Source of the DNA: Pseudomonas fluorescens
GTDB lineage: Bacteria; Pseudomonadota; Gammaproteobacteria; Pseudomonadales; Pseudomonadaceae
DNA: 64,000 nt
Direction of reading: 5' to 3'
NCBI RefSeq assembly: GCF_019212185.1
Contig: NZ_CP078138.1
Coordinates: 2,710,501-2,774,500 of the forward strand
Position numbers and translations under genes: made by a program. Positions 26,590 to 35,272 of the stretch are shown here, piece by piece. Under the pieces are notes generated by a model. It ran no database searches and had not been told where the DNA came from. It worked only from the letters and a program-made list of their open reading frames with translations. Position 1 is the first letter of the stretch, and each line of letters starts with the position of its first letter.

Positions 26590-27771
26590 TTATCGGGCAA
26601 GCAGGCCGCGGGCTGCCAGGTTGCGCATCAGCGCGCTGACGCCAAAGGTCCAGGGTGCTGCGGTGCTGCTATGGGTCACGCGGTTGTGCAGGCTTCCGAG
26701 CAACGGGCTGCTGATGCGTACCTGGTCGCCGAGCTTATGGGTAAAGCCGCTGCCGACGTGATCACGATCCTCGGTCGGGGCGAACAGGGTACCGAGAAAC
26801 AGCAGGAAGCCGTCGGGATATTGATGGTTGGCGTTGAGCGTCTGCCCGGCCAGGTCCGCCGGATCGCGGCTGATCTGGTTCATCGAACTGGAGCCGTGCA
26901 AGCGATAACCGTCCTCGCCCTCGACCTGCAGATCGACCACACAGGCCCGCACATCGTCGAGGCTGAACTGCTCGTCGAACAGGCGAATAAACGGGCCGAT
27001 GGCGCAGGAGGCGTTGTTGTCCTTGGCCTTGCCCAGCAACAGCGCGCTGCGGCCTTCGACGTCACGCAAGTTGACGTCGTTGCCCAGGGTCGCGCCGTGG
27101 ATCTGCCCACGGCTGTTGACCGCCAGCACCACTTCCGGCTCGGGGTTGTTCCATTGCGAGCCGGGGTGAACGCCGATCTGGCTACCCGTGCCGACGGCGG
27201 CCAGCAGCGGAGACTTGGTGAAGATCTCGGCGTCCGGGCCGATGCCGACTTCCAGGTATTGCGACCACATGCCCTGTTCGATCAGCAGTGCTTTCAACTG
27301 CAGAGCCTGGGTTGAACCCGGGACGATCGAGCGCAGATTGTCGCCGATCACCCCGTGGACGATCTCGCGAACTTCTTCAGCCTTGGCTGCGTCGCCACCG
27401 GCCTGTTCCTCGATTACCCGCTCGATCATGCTCGCGGCGAAGGTCACCCCGGCGGCCTTGATCACTTGCAGGTCCAGCGGCGGCAGCAGGTGGGCCTGGT
27501 TCGGGTCGGCATGGGGGCCGGTGTTGGCCAGTAACGCCTCGACGCTGCCGATGAACGTACCCGGGCTTCGGCGCACGGCCGCCACGGGTTCTTCGGTTTC
27601 CAGCAGGTCGCTGAGGGTCGGGAAATGCGCCGAGAGGTCGAACACACCATCGCCGCGCAGCACGATCAGCGACGGCCCGGCAATCGCCCCTGGCACCCAG
27701 GCGCGACCAATCAGGGTGCCGGATACGCCGTCGATCGGCAGGGTGTTTTCGGGGGTGAGCAGTAGCGACAT
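26590..27771 (-). CDS. FAH-family 2-keto-3-deoxy-aldonate dehydratase (XylX-like)
   Basis: A 393-residue fumarylacetoacetate-hydrolase-fold protein. In Weimberg-type D-xylonate pathways such a protein (XylX/KdxD) dehydrates 2-keto-3-deoxypentonate to 2-oxoglutarate semialdehyde. VTFAASMIERVIEEQAGGDA, EIFTKSPLLAAVGTGSQIGV, PEPEVVLAVNSRGQIHGATL and GNDVNLRDVEGRSALLLGKA include the metal-binding carboxylates. The ATG has CAGGAAG upstream. First gene of a two-gene operon with the aldonate dehydratase, divergent from the LysR gene. Confidence 0.83.
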   Translation of the reverse strand: MSLLLTPENTLPIDGVSGTLIGRAWVPGAIAGPSLIVLRGDGVFDLSAHFPTLSDLLETEEPVAAVRRSPGTFIGSVEALLANTGPHADPNQAHLLPPLDLQVIKAAGVTFAASMIERVIEEQAGGDAAKAEEVREIVHGVIGDNLRSIVPGSTQALQLKALLIEQGMWSQYLEVGIGPDAEIFTKSPLLAAVGTGSQIGVHPGSQWNNPEPEVVLAVNSRGQIHGATLGNDVNLRDVEGRSALLLGKAKDNNASCAIGPFIRLFDEQFSLDDVRACVVDLQVEGEDGYRLHGSSSMNQISRDPADLAGQTLNANHQYPDGFLLFLGTLFAPTEDRDHVGSGFTHKLGDQVRISSPLLGSLHNRVTHSSTAAPWTFGVSALMRNLAARGLLAR

Positions 27772-27849
27772 GGCGAAACTTCCTGGTGGGTGAAGGCTTC
27801 ACGCTATGACTGGCAGTCGATAAACTCCAATGAGATCTTTTCAGTAATC

Positions 27850-27866
27850 GATAACGTATGGTTATT
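27850..27866. promoter_or_regulatory. GATAAC-N5-GTTATT operator upstream of the LysR gene
   Basis: GATAAC (27850-27855), a five-base spacer, then GTTATT (27861-27866). It lies between the divergent FAH dehydratase and LysR genes, 19 bp before the LysR ATG. The same motif, with perfect arms, occurs before the semialdehyde dehydrogenase at 28977-28993. It is probably the binding site of this LysR protein. Confidence 0.6.
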
Positions 27867-27884
27867 GTTCGCCGAGGAACCCCC

Positions 27885-28835
27885 ATGTCGGAACTGTCCT
27901 TCTCCAGCTTCTGCGGCTGGCTCAAATTCAGGCACCTGCTACTGATCGACACCCTGGGGCGCACGCGCAACATGCACCTGGCGGCGCAGCAGATGAACCT
28001 CAGCCAGCCGGCAATCAGCAAGATGCTCAAGGAAATCGAAAGCTTGCTGGGCTTCGCCCTGTTCGAACGCCAGCCGCGCAGCATGCCGCCGACGGCGCTG
28101 GGCGAGCACGTGTTGCGTTACGCGCAGATTGCCTTGAACGATGCGCGCTCGTTCGTCGAGCAGATCGGCAGCCTGCGCGAAGGCGGGCATGGCCATCTCA
28201 AGGTCGGCGGGATCTTCGCCGCCACCGCCATTGCCTTGCCCGAGGCGATCCTGCAGATCAAGCAGCGCTGGCCGCTGTTGTCGATCGAGGTGGTGGAGCA
28301 GACCAGCAACCACCTGATGGAAATGCTCGAAGAGAAAAAACTCGACCTCGCCGTGGCGCGCTTCACCGAGCAGGGCCAGCAGCAGCGCTACGACTTCCAG
28401 CCGCTGGCCCCGGAGCCGTTCTGCATCGTGGTCAACAGTCAGCATCCGCTGGCGGAGGCGGGGCCGACCTCGTTGCAGCAACTGGTGGACCTGCCGTGGA
28501 TTCTCTACCCGGTGGGCACGCCGATTCGAGCGCGCATGGAGCGGGCGTTTGCCGAAGCCGGGGTGGCGATGCCGAAAAACACCGTCGACACCATTTCCAT
28601 GCAGACCTTCCTCCAGGTGCTGCGTCGTGGCCCGATGATCGGCATGCTGCCCGATGCGATGGTCGACTCGCTGCTGGAAAGCGGCCAACTGAAAACCCTC
28701 GACACGCCCCTGCACCTGGCGCCCCAGGATTACGGGATCCTGACGCGCAAGGGTGAGCCGTTGGTGGGAGCGGCGCTGGAGTTTGCCGAGATTCTCAAGG
28801 AAAACGCGCGGTTGGCGGGGAATGCGGTTGGGTGA
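27885..28835 (+). CDS. LysR-family regulator of the sugar-acid cluster
   Basis: A 316-residue LysR protein: HTH around TRNMHLAAQQMNLSQPAISK and an effector domain from GGHGHLKVGGIFAATAIALP onward, in the CbbR/GalR-like group that senses sugar acids. The ATG at 27885 has GAGGAA before it; the ATG at 27858 lies inside the operator-like sequence. It is flanked on both sides by catabolic operons, each with a GATAAC-type site near it, so it is the likely local regulator. Confidence 0.87.
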   Translation: MSELSFSSFCGWLKFRHLLLIDTLGRTRNMHLAAQQMNLSQPAISKMLKEIESLLGFALFERQPRSMPPTALGEHVLRYAQIALNDARSFVEQIGSLREGGHGHLKVGGIFAATAIALPEAILQIKQRWPLLSIEVVEQTSNHLMEMLEEKKLDLAVARFTEQGQQQRYDFQPLAPEPFCIVVNSQHPLAEAGPTSLQQLVDLPWILYPVGTPIRARMERAFAEAGVAMPKNTVDTISMQTFLQVLRRGPMIGMLPDAMVDSLLESGQLKTLDTPLHLAPQDYGILTRKGEPLVGAALEFAEILKENARLAGNAVG

Positions 28836-28858
28836 TAGGGGAGTAACTCGACAGTCCC

Positions 28859-28950
28859 CTGTAGGAGCGAGCCTGCTCGCGAAGGCGGTATATCAGCCCA
28901 CATTCATATTGGATCTGACGCCGCCATCGCGAGCAGGCTCGCTCCTACAG
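28859..28950. repeat. REP doublet
   Basis: CTGTAGGAGCGAGCCTGCTC and GAGCAGGCTCGCTCCTACAG are perfect inverted 20-base arms around a ~52-base spacer that includes TATATCAGCCCACATTCATA. It lies directly after the LysR stop. Confidence 0.85.
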
Positions 28951-28976
28951 GTACTGCACCAATCCAGGCAAAATTC

Positions 28977-28993
28977 GATAACCAAACGTTATC
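28977..28993. promoter_or_regulatory. GATAAC-N5-GTTATC operator before the semialdehyde dehydrogenase operon
   Basis: A perfect 17-base inverted repeat, GATAACCAAACGTTATC, 86 bp upstream of the dehydrogenase ATG. Its twin is at 27850-27866. Confidence 0.62.
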
Positions 28994-29078
28994 ACTTAAT
29001 CCAAAAATGCCATTGGGAATGAATCGATTCGCGGCAGTAGAGTACCGACCAGATTTCACTCTGGGTCAGGAGACTGTC

Positions 29079-30659
29079 ATGCCCGAACTGTCTGGTCACA
29101 ACTTCATCGGCGGCGCCCGCAGCGCGGCTGGCTCCGTGGTCCTGCACAGCGTTGATGCGACTACCGGGCAGTCATTGCCCACCGGCTTTATTCAGGCCAC
29201 CGCAGAAGAAGTGAATGGCGCCGCCCAGGCGGCCCATCAGGCCTACTCCGTCTACCGAAACCTGCCAGCCACGCGTCGCGCTGAATTCCTCGACGCCATT
29301 GCCGATGAGCTGGACGCCCTGGACGACACCTTCGTCGCCCTGGTCTGCCGCGAAACCGCCTTGCCGACAATGCGCATTAAAGGTGAGCGGGCGCGAACCA
29401 GCGGCCAGATGCGCCTGTTCGCCCAGACCCTGCGCCGTGGCGATTTCCTCGGCGCCCGCATCGACCTCGCTTTGCCGCAACGCCAGCCCTTGCCGCGGGT
29501 CGACCTGCGCCAGTGCCGCCTGGGCGTTGGCCCGGTGGCAGTGTTCGGTGCGAGCAACTTCCCCCTGGCTTTTTCCACCGCTGGCGGTGACACCACCGCC
29601 GCGCTGGCCGCCGGTTGCCCGGTGGTGTTCAAGGCCCACAGCGGCCACATGGCGACCGCCGAGCAAGTGGCCGAGGCGATCATTCGCGCCGCCGAAAAGA
29701 CCGGCATGCCCGCCGGTGTGTTCAACATGATCTTCGGCGCCGGGGTCGGTGAAGCGCTGGTCAAGCACCCGCTGATCCAGGCCGTCGGTTTTACCGGCTC
29801 GCTCAAGGGCGGCCGGGCACTGTGCGACATGGCCGCCGCCCGTCCTCAACCGATTCCGGTGTTTGCCGAGATGAGCAGCATCAACCCGGTGTTGGTATTG
29901 CCCCAGGCGCTGCAGGTACGCGGCGAGCGTATCGCCAGCGAACTGGCAGCCTCGGTGGTGATGGGCGCGGGCCAGTTCTGCACCAATCCCGGGCTGGTGA
30001 TCGGCATTCGTTCGCCTGAATTCAGCTTGTTCCTGCAGTCCCTCGGCGGGCTGATCGCCGAGCAACCGGGGCAGACCATGCTCAATGCCGGCGGCCTGCG
30101 CAGCTATGTGCAGGGTTGCCAGGGCTTGCTCGAGCATCCACAGATCACTCATCTGGCCGGGCAGCCGCAGCAGGGCAATCAGGCCCATGCGCAACTGTTC
30201 CAGGCCGATGTCGAGCTGCTGCTCAGCGGCGACGAACTGCTTCAGGAAGAAGTCTTCGGTCCGGCCACCGTAGTCGTCGAAGTGGCTGACCGCGCGCAAC
30301 TGCTGGCGGCCCTGCAAGGCCTGCGCGGTCAGTTGACCGCGACCCTGCTGGGTGAGCCGGACGAACTGGCACAGGCCGGCGATCTGGTGGCGCTGCTCGA
30401 GCAAAAGGTCGGTCGCGTGCTGGTCAATGGCTACCCGACCGGTGTCGAAGTCTGTGATGCCATGGTCCACGGCGGCCCCTGGCCGGCCACCTCGGATGCC
30501 CGTGGCACTTCAGTGGGCACCCTGGCCATCGACCGCTTCCTGCGCCCGGTGTGCTACCAGAATTTCCCCGACGCCTTGCTCCCGGAGGCCCTGCAAAACC
30601 GCAATCCACTGGGGCTGATGCGCCTGGTCAACGGAGAAAAAACCACCCAGGCACTCTAG
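29079..30659 (+). CDS. 2-oxoglutarate-semialdehyde dehydrogenase (KGSADH)
   Basis: A 526-residue aldehyde dehydrogenase that oxidises 2-oxoglutarate semialdehyde to 2-oxoglutarate, the last step of non-phosphorylative pentose routes. The catalytic Cys301 lies in GAGQFCTNPG, and the general base Glu in PVFAEMSSINP. GPVAVFGASNFPLAFSTAGG and GFTGSLKGGRALCDMAAARP are characteristic of the KGSADH group with an N-terminal NFIGGARS start. A frame opens at 29007; the ATG at 29079 has AGGAG before it. First gene of a probable four-gene operon. Confidence 0.88.
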   Translation: MPELSGHNFIGGARSAAGSVVLHSVDATTGQSLPTGFIQATAEEVNGAAQAAHQAYSVYRNLPATRRAEFLDAIADELDALDDTFVALVCRETALPTMRIKGERARTSGQMRLFAQTLRRGDFLGARIDLALPQRQPLPRVDLRQCRLGVGPVAVFGASNFPLAFSTAGGDTTAALAAGCPVVFKAHSGHMATAEQVAEAIIRAAEKTGMPAGVFNMIFGAGVGEALVKHPLIQAVGFTGSLKGGRALCDMAAARPQPIPVFAEMSSINPVLVLPQALQVRGERIASELAASVVMGAGQFCTNPGLVIGIRSPEFSLFLQSLGGLIAEQPGQTMLNAGGLRSYVQGCQGLLEHPQITHLAGQPQQGNQAHAQLFQADVELLLSGDELLQEEVFGPATVVVEVADRAQLLAALQGLRGQLTATLLGEPDELAQAGDLVALLEQKVGRVLVNGYPTGVEVCDAMVHGGPWPATSDARGTSVGTLAIDRFLRPVCYQNFPDALLPEALQNRNPLGLMRLVNGEKTTQAL

Positions 30660-30754
30660 TCCGACGGCACTTCAACGCCGGGTGCGATACCCGCCCGGCG
30701 TGACCCATTCGATAAAAACAATCAGGCATGTCCACATGCCCAGGGGTTACCTAC

Positions 30755-32125
30755 ATGCAAACCGTATCCGAGCATCTGCCCGCTCAGGCGCACGCCAGCG
30801 AACTCGATTTCGAGGACCGCACTTACCGCAAGGTCATCTGGCGCATCCTGCCAGTCCTGTTGCTGTGCTACATGGCGGCCTACCTGGACCGCGTCAACAT
30901 CGGCTTCGCCAAGCTCGACATGCTGGCCGAACTGCAATTCAGCAACACCGTTTATGCCCTCGGCGCCAGCATGTTCTTCTGGGGCTACTTCCTGTTCGAA
31001 GTGCCGAGCAACCTGTTGCTGCATCGCTTCGGCGCGCGCTTCTGGATCGCCCGGATCATGCTCAGCTGGGCAGTGATTTCCATGGCGGTGGCCTACACCG
31101 TGCCACTGGCCGCGTTCTTCGGTATCGAATCAAGCACCATGTTTTACGTGCTGCGCTTCCTGCTGGGGATCTGTGAAGCCGGGTTCTTCCCAGGCGTCAT
31201 CCTCTACCTCAACTACTGGTTCCCGACCCATCGCCAAAGTCGCGTGATGTCCGGGTTCCTGATGGCCATGCCGATCAGCCTGACCCTCGGCGGCATTCTC
31301 TCCGGCTGGCTGATGACCAGCATGCAGGGCGTGCACGGCCTGTCCGGTTGGCAGTGGATGCTGATCATCGAGGGCATTCCGTCGATCATCATGGCCTTCG
31401 TGATCATCGTCTGCCTGTGCGACAACATCGATAAGGCCAAGTGGCTCAACGCCGCGGAAAAAGCCTTGCTCAAGGCCAATCTGCAGACCGACAACCAGGG
31501 CAAGGTGTCGCGCCTGAGCGAAGTGTTCTTCAACCCGCGCGTATGGCTGCTGGTGCTGATCCTGCTGACCTTCAACACCGGTTTCTACGGCCTGGCGTTC
31601 TGGATGCCGTCGATCATCAAGAGCACCGGCATCACCAACAGCCTGCACATCGGCCTGCTGACCGCGATTCCCTACGGCGTGGCGACCGTGGTAATGCTGC
31701 TGAATGCGCGGCATTCCAACCGCACCGGCGAGCGTCGTCTGCATGCGGCAATCCCGGCGTTCATCGGCGGCCTGGGGCTGATCCTCAGCGCGTTCTTCGC
31801 TGACAATCTGGTGCTCTCGGTGCTGTTCCTCAGCGTCGCGGCCTCGGGGATCCTCAGCCTCATGCCAATCTTCTGGACCCTGCCGGGCACCTTGCTCTCG
31901 GGTGTGGCCGCCGCAGCCGGGATCGGCATGATCAACGCCATCGGCAACCTGTCGGGCTTCACCGGTTCGATGATCACCGCCGTCGCCGAGAACCTCACCG
32001 GCAATATCAACAACGGCACCTACGTCCTCGCTCTGTGCCTGTTCGTCAGCGGCGGGCTGATCCTGGCGATTCCTGCCGGCATGCTCGGCAAGGCGGCGAA
32101 AAGCACAAAAATGGAGAAACAATGA
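30755..32125 (+). CDS. MFS transporter, anion:cation symporter type
   Basis: A 456-residue inner-membrane carrier of the ACS family, which takes up organic and sugar acids with protons. Typical segments are YMAAYLDRVNIGFAKLDMLA, FFWGYFLFEVPSNLLLHRFG and ICEAGFFPGVILYLNYWFP. The central loop near NLQTDNQGKVSRLSEVFFN is usual. ATG at 30755 has CAGGGG before it. The stop overlaps the start of the SDR gene (ATGA). It is the likely importer of the aldonate used by this cluster. Confidence 0.88.
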   Translation: MQTVSEHLPAQAHASELDFEDRTYRKVIWRILPVLLLCYMAAYLDRVNIGFAKLDMLAELQFSNTVYALGASMFFWGYFLFEVPSNLLLHRFGARFWIARIMLSWAVISMAVAYTVPLAAFFGIESSTMFYVLRFLLGICEAGFFPGVILYLNYWFPTHRQSRVMSGFLMAMPISLTLGGILSGWLMTSMQGVHGLSGWQWMLIIEGIPSIIMAFVIIVCLCDNIDKAKWLNAAEKALLKANLQTDNQGKVSRLSEVFFNPRVWLLVLILLTFNTGFYGLAFWMPSIIKSTGITNSLHIGLLTAIPYGVATVVMLLNARHSNRTGERRLHAAIPAFIGGLGLILSAFFADNLVLSVLFLSVAASGILSLMPIFWTLPGTLLSGVAAAAGIGMINAIGNLSGFTGSMITAVAENLTGNINNGTYVLALCLFVSGGLILAIPAGMLGKAAKSTKMEKQ

Positions 32126-32862
32126 ACATGCACAACAAGCGGGTGCTGGTGACGGCAGCCGGGCAGGGCATCGGCCGGGCGAGCGCCATCGCCTTTGCCG
32201 AGGCGGGCGCGCAGGTGTTCGCCAGCGACATTGATGTGACGGGGCTGCAAGGTATCGCCGGGGTCGAGGCGATCACCCTCGACGTGACGTCGCCCGAGGC
32301 GATCAACGTAACCTGCCAGCGAATCGGCGGCCTCGATGTGCTGTTCAACTGTGCCGGCTATGTGCACAGCGGCAATATCCTCGACTGCGACGAAGCGGCC
32401 TGGGCGCGCTCCATGGAGATCAATGTCACGGCCATGTACCGGCTGATTCGTGCGGTGCTGCCAGGCATGCTGGAACGTGGCGGCGGCTCGATCATTAACA
32501 TGTCGTCGGTGGTCTCCAGCGTCAAGGGTGTGCCCAATCGCTTTGCCTACGCCGCGAGCAAGGCGGCGGTGGTCGGCCTGACCAAGGCGGTCGCCGCCGA
32601 CTTCATCGGCCAGGGCATTCGCTGCAACGCGATTTGCCCGGGCACCGTCGAGTCACCGTCGCTGCGCCAGCGCATCGCCGAACAGGCGGCACAGCAGGGC
32701 GTCGCCGAGGCGCATGTGTACCAACAGTTTCTCGCACGTCAGCCCATGGGCCGCATCGGCAGCGCCGAAGAAATCGCCCAACTGGCTTTGTACCTGGGCA
32801 GCGACGCCTCGGCCTACACCACCGGTGGCGTGCACGTCATCGATGGCGGCATGAGTATCTGA
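32122..32862 (+). CDS. SDR dehydrogenase (2-keto-3-deoxy-L-fuconate dehydrogenase-like)
   Basis: A 246-residue classical short-chain dehydrogenase. The NAD site is TAAGQGIGRASAIAFAEAGA, the catalytic Ser-Tyr-Lys lies in INMSSVVSSVKGVPNRFAYA and ASKAAVVG, and the core motif is NCAG. Its C-terminal GGVHVIDGGMSI is typical. It resembles the group that oxidises 2-keto-3-deoxy-fuconate or -rhamnonate at C4. Together with the following FAH hydrolase it would split the diketo acid into pyruvate and a second acid. Confidence 0.8.
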   Translation: MNMHNKRVLVTAAGQGIGRASAIAFAEAGAQVFASDIDVTGLQGIAGVEAITLDVTSPEAINVTCQRIGGLDVLFNCAGYVHSGNILDCDEAAWARSMEINVTAMYRLIRAVLPGMLERGGGSIINMSSVVSSVKGVPNRFAYAASKAAVVGLTKAVAADFIGQGIRCNAICPGTVESPSLRQRIAEQAAQQGVAEAHVYQQFLARQPMGRIGSAEEIAQLALYLGSDASAYTTGGVHVIDGGMSI

Positions 32863-32891
32863 AGCCTCTTTATCTAGTAGCAGGAGATCCC

Positions 32892-33740
32892 ATGAAATTA
32901 TTGCGTTATGGCGAAAAGGGTGCGGAAAAACCCGGACTGCTGGATGTCCACGGGCAGATTCGCGACCTCTCGGCACACGTCCCGGACATCGCCGGCCTGG
33001 CGCTGGGCGCCGACAGCCTGGCCAGATTAGCGGCCATCGATCCGCAGAGCCTGCCTCTCGTGTCGGGCCAGCCACGGATCGGTGCCTGCGTCGGTCAGGT
33101 CGGCAAGTTCATCTGCATCGGCCTGAACTACGCCGACCATGCCGCCGAGTCGAACATGGAAGTGCCGAAGGAGCCGATCATCTTCAACAAGTGGACCAGC
33201 GCCATCTGCGGCCCCAACGACGACATCGAGATCCCGCGCGGGTCGGTCAAGACCGACTGGGAAGTCGAGTTGGGTGTAGTGATCGGCAAGGCCGGGCGCA
33301 ACATCGATGAGGCCAACGCCATGGAGCACGTGGCCGGCTACTGCGTGATCAACGACGTCTCCGAGCGCGAGTGGCAACTGGAGCGCGGCGGTACCTGGGA
33401 CAAGGGCAAGGGCTTCGACACCTTCGGCCCGATTGGCCCGTGGCTGGTGACCCGCGACGAAATCGCCGACCCTCACGCCCTTGACCTGTGGCTGGAAGTC
33501 GACGGCCATCGCTACCAGCAAGGCAACACTCGCACGCTGATCTTCAACGTGCCGCAACTGATCGCCTACCTCAGCCGCTGCATGAGCCTGCAACCCGGCG
33601 ACATCATCTCCACCGGCACCCCACCGGGCGTCGGCCTCGGCATCAAGCCCAACCCGGTCTACCTGCGCCCCGGCCAGACCATGCGCCTGGGCATCGCCGG
33701 GTTGGGTGAGCAACGGCAGGTGACGGTGCAGGCAGACTGA
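32892..33740 (+). CDS. FAH-family 2,4-diketo-3-deoxy-acid hydrolase-like
   Basis: A 282-residue FAH-domain protein. GKFICIGLNYADHAAESNME, the metal ligands in DWEVELGVVIGKAGRNIDEA, WDKGKGFDTFGPIGPWL and SLQPGDIISTGTPPGVGLGI match the ureidoglycolate-lyase-named group, which includes 2,4-diketo-3-deoxy-L-fuconate hydrolase. It follows the SDR gene by 29 bases, and CAGGAG precedes its ATG. Annotation pipelines often call it ureidoglycolate lyase; the context favours a sugar-acid role. Confidence 0.82.
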   Translation: MKLLRYGEKGAEKPGLLDVHGQIRDLSAHVPDIAGLALGADSLARLAAIDPQSLPLVSGQPRIGACVGQVGKFICIGLNYADHAAESNMEVPKEPIIFNKWTSAICGPNDDIEIPRGSVKTDWEVELGVVIGKAGRNIDEANAMEHVAGYCVINDVSEREWQLERGGTWDKGKGFDTFGPIGPWLVTRDEIADPHALDLWLEVDGHRYQQGNTRTLIFNVPQLIAYLSRCMSLQPGDIISTGTPPGVGLGIKPNPVYLRPGQTMRLGIAGLGEQRQVTVQAD

Positions 33741-33931
33741 TGACTGCTTATCAGGCGCTGCAGGTGTTGGATGTGCCGGCTTGTCTGGCACACCGAGGTG
33801 TTTGAATCGCTGCGATGCGGCGTCTCGACAAGCCAGCTCCCACAGGGCTGTGAACTGCACCCCGGCACAACCCTCCAGAACAGGTGATCTACACTGCATT
33901 GACCCAATGCAATCACCGCTCGGAGGTCATC

Positions 33932-34384
33932 ATGAACAGGTTGTCGTCCATTAGCCTGTGCGTCGCGTTGTCGGTCGCCGCCACCCAGGGATGGGCTGAA
34001 ACGGTGGTGCCGATGAAGGGCCAGAACTCGCAGCAGGTCCAACTCGATATCAACGAATGCCACAGCATCGCCGCCAGCCAGGGCACTTCGACCACCGGTA
34101 CTTCCGGTGGTCGCCTGCGTGGGGCGGCCGTCGGCGCGGCGGCGGGTGCGGTGGGCGCGCAGGTCCGGGGTAATCAGCGAGACGAGGTGTACGACCGCGT
34201 CGATGACGACGTCAAACAGGAATACCGCCAGGATCGCGCCAAGCAGACCGCCGCTGCCGGTGCCGTGGTCGGCGGCTCGCGGCAACGCCAGGAGCGTCGG
34301 GCGGACGCCAAGGCCGGTAGTTCTGCCAGCTCCAGCGCCTACACCAGTTGCCTGCAGGGCAAGGGCTATCAGGTCACACCTTGA
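33932..34384 (+). CDS. exported glycine-zipper protein
   Basis: A 150-residue protein with a signal peptide (MNRLSSISLCVALSVAATQG, cut near WAE). A glycine/alanine-rich zipper follows (LRGAAVGAAAGAVGAQVRGN), then a charged RQDRAKQTAAAGAVVGGSRQ stretch and a C-terminal TSCLQGKGYQV. Cys residues at ECHS and SCLQ could form a disulfide. Such proteins are outer-membrane or periplasmic and of unknown function. ATG 33932 has CGGAGG before it. Upstream 33741-33931 holds only a half REP (GACAAGCCAGCTCCCACAGG). Confidence 0.75.
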   Translation: MNRLSSISLCVALSVAATQGWAETVVPMKGQNSQQVQLDINECHSIAASQGTSTTGTSGGRLRGAAVGAAAGAVGAQVRGNQRDEVYDRVDDDVKQEYRQDRAKQTAAAGAVVGGSRQRQERRADAKAGSSASSSAYTSCLQGKGYQVTP

Positions 34385-34558
34385 GTCGGGCGGGGCGCTT
34401 TAGCGGGCTGGCAAACCGCTCAATTCATGGTTCAAGGGAATAAGTAGCTGTTTTCAAAACAATTTGTTTGCTCGGGGGGTTCACAGACACAAGAAATGTT
34501 GGTAAATTGCCGCCCACTCGCACAGAGGCCAGCCAAAGGCCAATGATCGAAGTGCTAC

Positions 34559-34633
34559 AGGGGCGTCGCCAAGCGGTAAGGCAGCAGGTTTTGATCCTGC
34601 CATGCGTTGGTTCGAATCCAGCCGCCCCTGCCA
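34559..34633 (+). tRNA. tRNA-Gln (anticodon TTG)
   Basis: Acceptor stem AGGGGCG (34559-34565) pairs with CGCCCCT (34623-34629), followed by G and an encoded CCA end. The anticodon stem is GCAGG/CCTGC around the loop TTTTGAT, giving anticodon TTG at 34591-34593. The T-loop GGTTCGAATCC is normal. Confidence 0.97.
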
Positions 34634-34674
34634 TATTCTTCCTGCTCTTCCCGGTAAAACGAGACAGAGCAGAC

Positions 34675-34713
34675 AAAAAAACGCCAAGGCCTTTCAGCCT
34701 GGCGTTTTTTTTT
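34675..34713 (+). terminator. Rho-independent terminator after tRNA-Gln
   Basis: AAAAAAACGCCAAGGC, a CTTTCA loop, then GCCTGGCG followed by nine T residues. The stem has one asymmetric bulge. It can also stop transcription in the reverse direction because of the leading A run. Confidence 0.9.
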
Positions 34714-34774
34714 GCCTGCGGGGTGGGGCGCGGTAGACTGGCCGGCCTTTTTCCTTCTCAACGCAGAGACCCCG

Positions 34775-35155
34775 ATGACCAACCAAGACATCACCTTCAC
34801 CCCTGATCCGGATGCCGATTCGATTTCCTCCGACGTCGCCGGCTTCAACGGCGTGCTGGTCTCCACCCAGATCCCGACCCGCGCCGACGGCAGCCTCGAA
34901 CTGGGCGACATCACCCTGCAAAGCGAATGCACCCTGCAGGCACTGAAAGTGGCCCTGGAGCGCGCCGGCAGCTCGATGGACCGGGTTATGCACCTGACCA
35001 TTTACCTCACCGACATGGCCGATCGCGCCGCCTTCAACGAAGTCTACAAACGCTTCTTCGCCAAGCCATGGCCCGTGCGCGCCGCCGTCGGCGTGGCCAG
35101 CCTGGCGGTCGAAGGCATGCGGGTGGAAGTGACGGCGATGGCGGCCAAGGGTTGA
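34775..35155 (+). CDS. RidA/YjgF-family enamine deaminase-like protein
   Basis: A 126-residue RidA-fold protein, trimeric in the family. SSDVAGFNGVLVSTQIPTRA, SMDRVMHLTIYLTDMADRAA and FFAKPWPVRAAVGVASLAVE are the usual blocks. The canonical catalytic Arg is seen as part of PVRAAVGV. RidA proteins hydrolyse reactive enamines and imines. It stands alone after the tRNA terminator. Confidence 0.88.
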   Translation: MTNQDITFTPDPDADSISSDVAGFNGVLVSTQIPTRADGSLELGDITLQSECTLQALKVALERAGSSMDRVMHLTIYLTDMADRAAFNEVYKRFFAKPWPVRAAVGVASLAVEGMRVEVTAMAAKG

Positions 35156-35272
35156 GCCCAGCGCCCCATAGTGCCTTGCAGTGATGGCGTTGTGGCGTTA
35201 CTGCAAAGTCCCTAAGCTGACGGTTCGTCTCGAAATCGGCCCTGTACGGCACCTGTGACCAGGATTGAAGCA

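Noticed and set aside
32892..33740. Calling this FAH protein ureidoglycolate lyase
   Set aside because: No allantoin or ureide genes are nearby, and the SDR and aldonate genes around it fit a diketo-sugar-acid hydrolase better.
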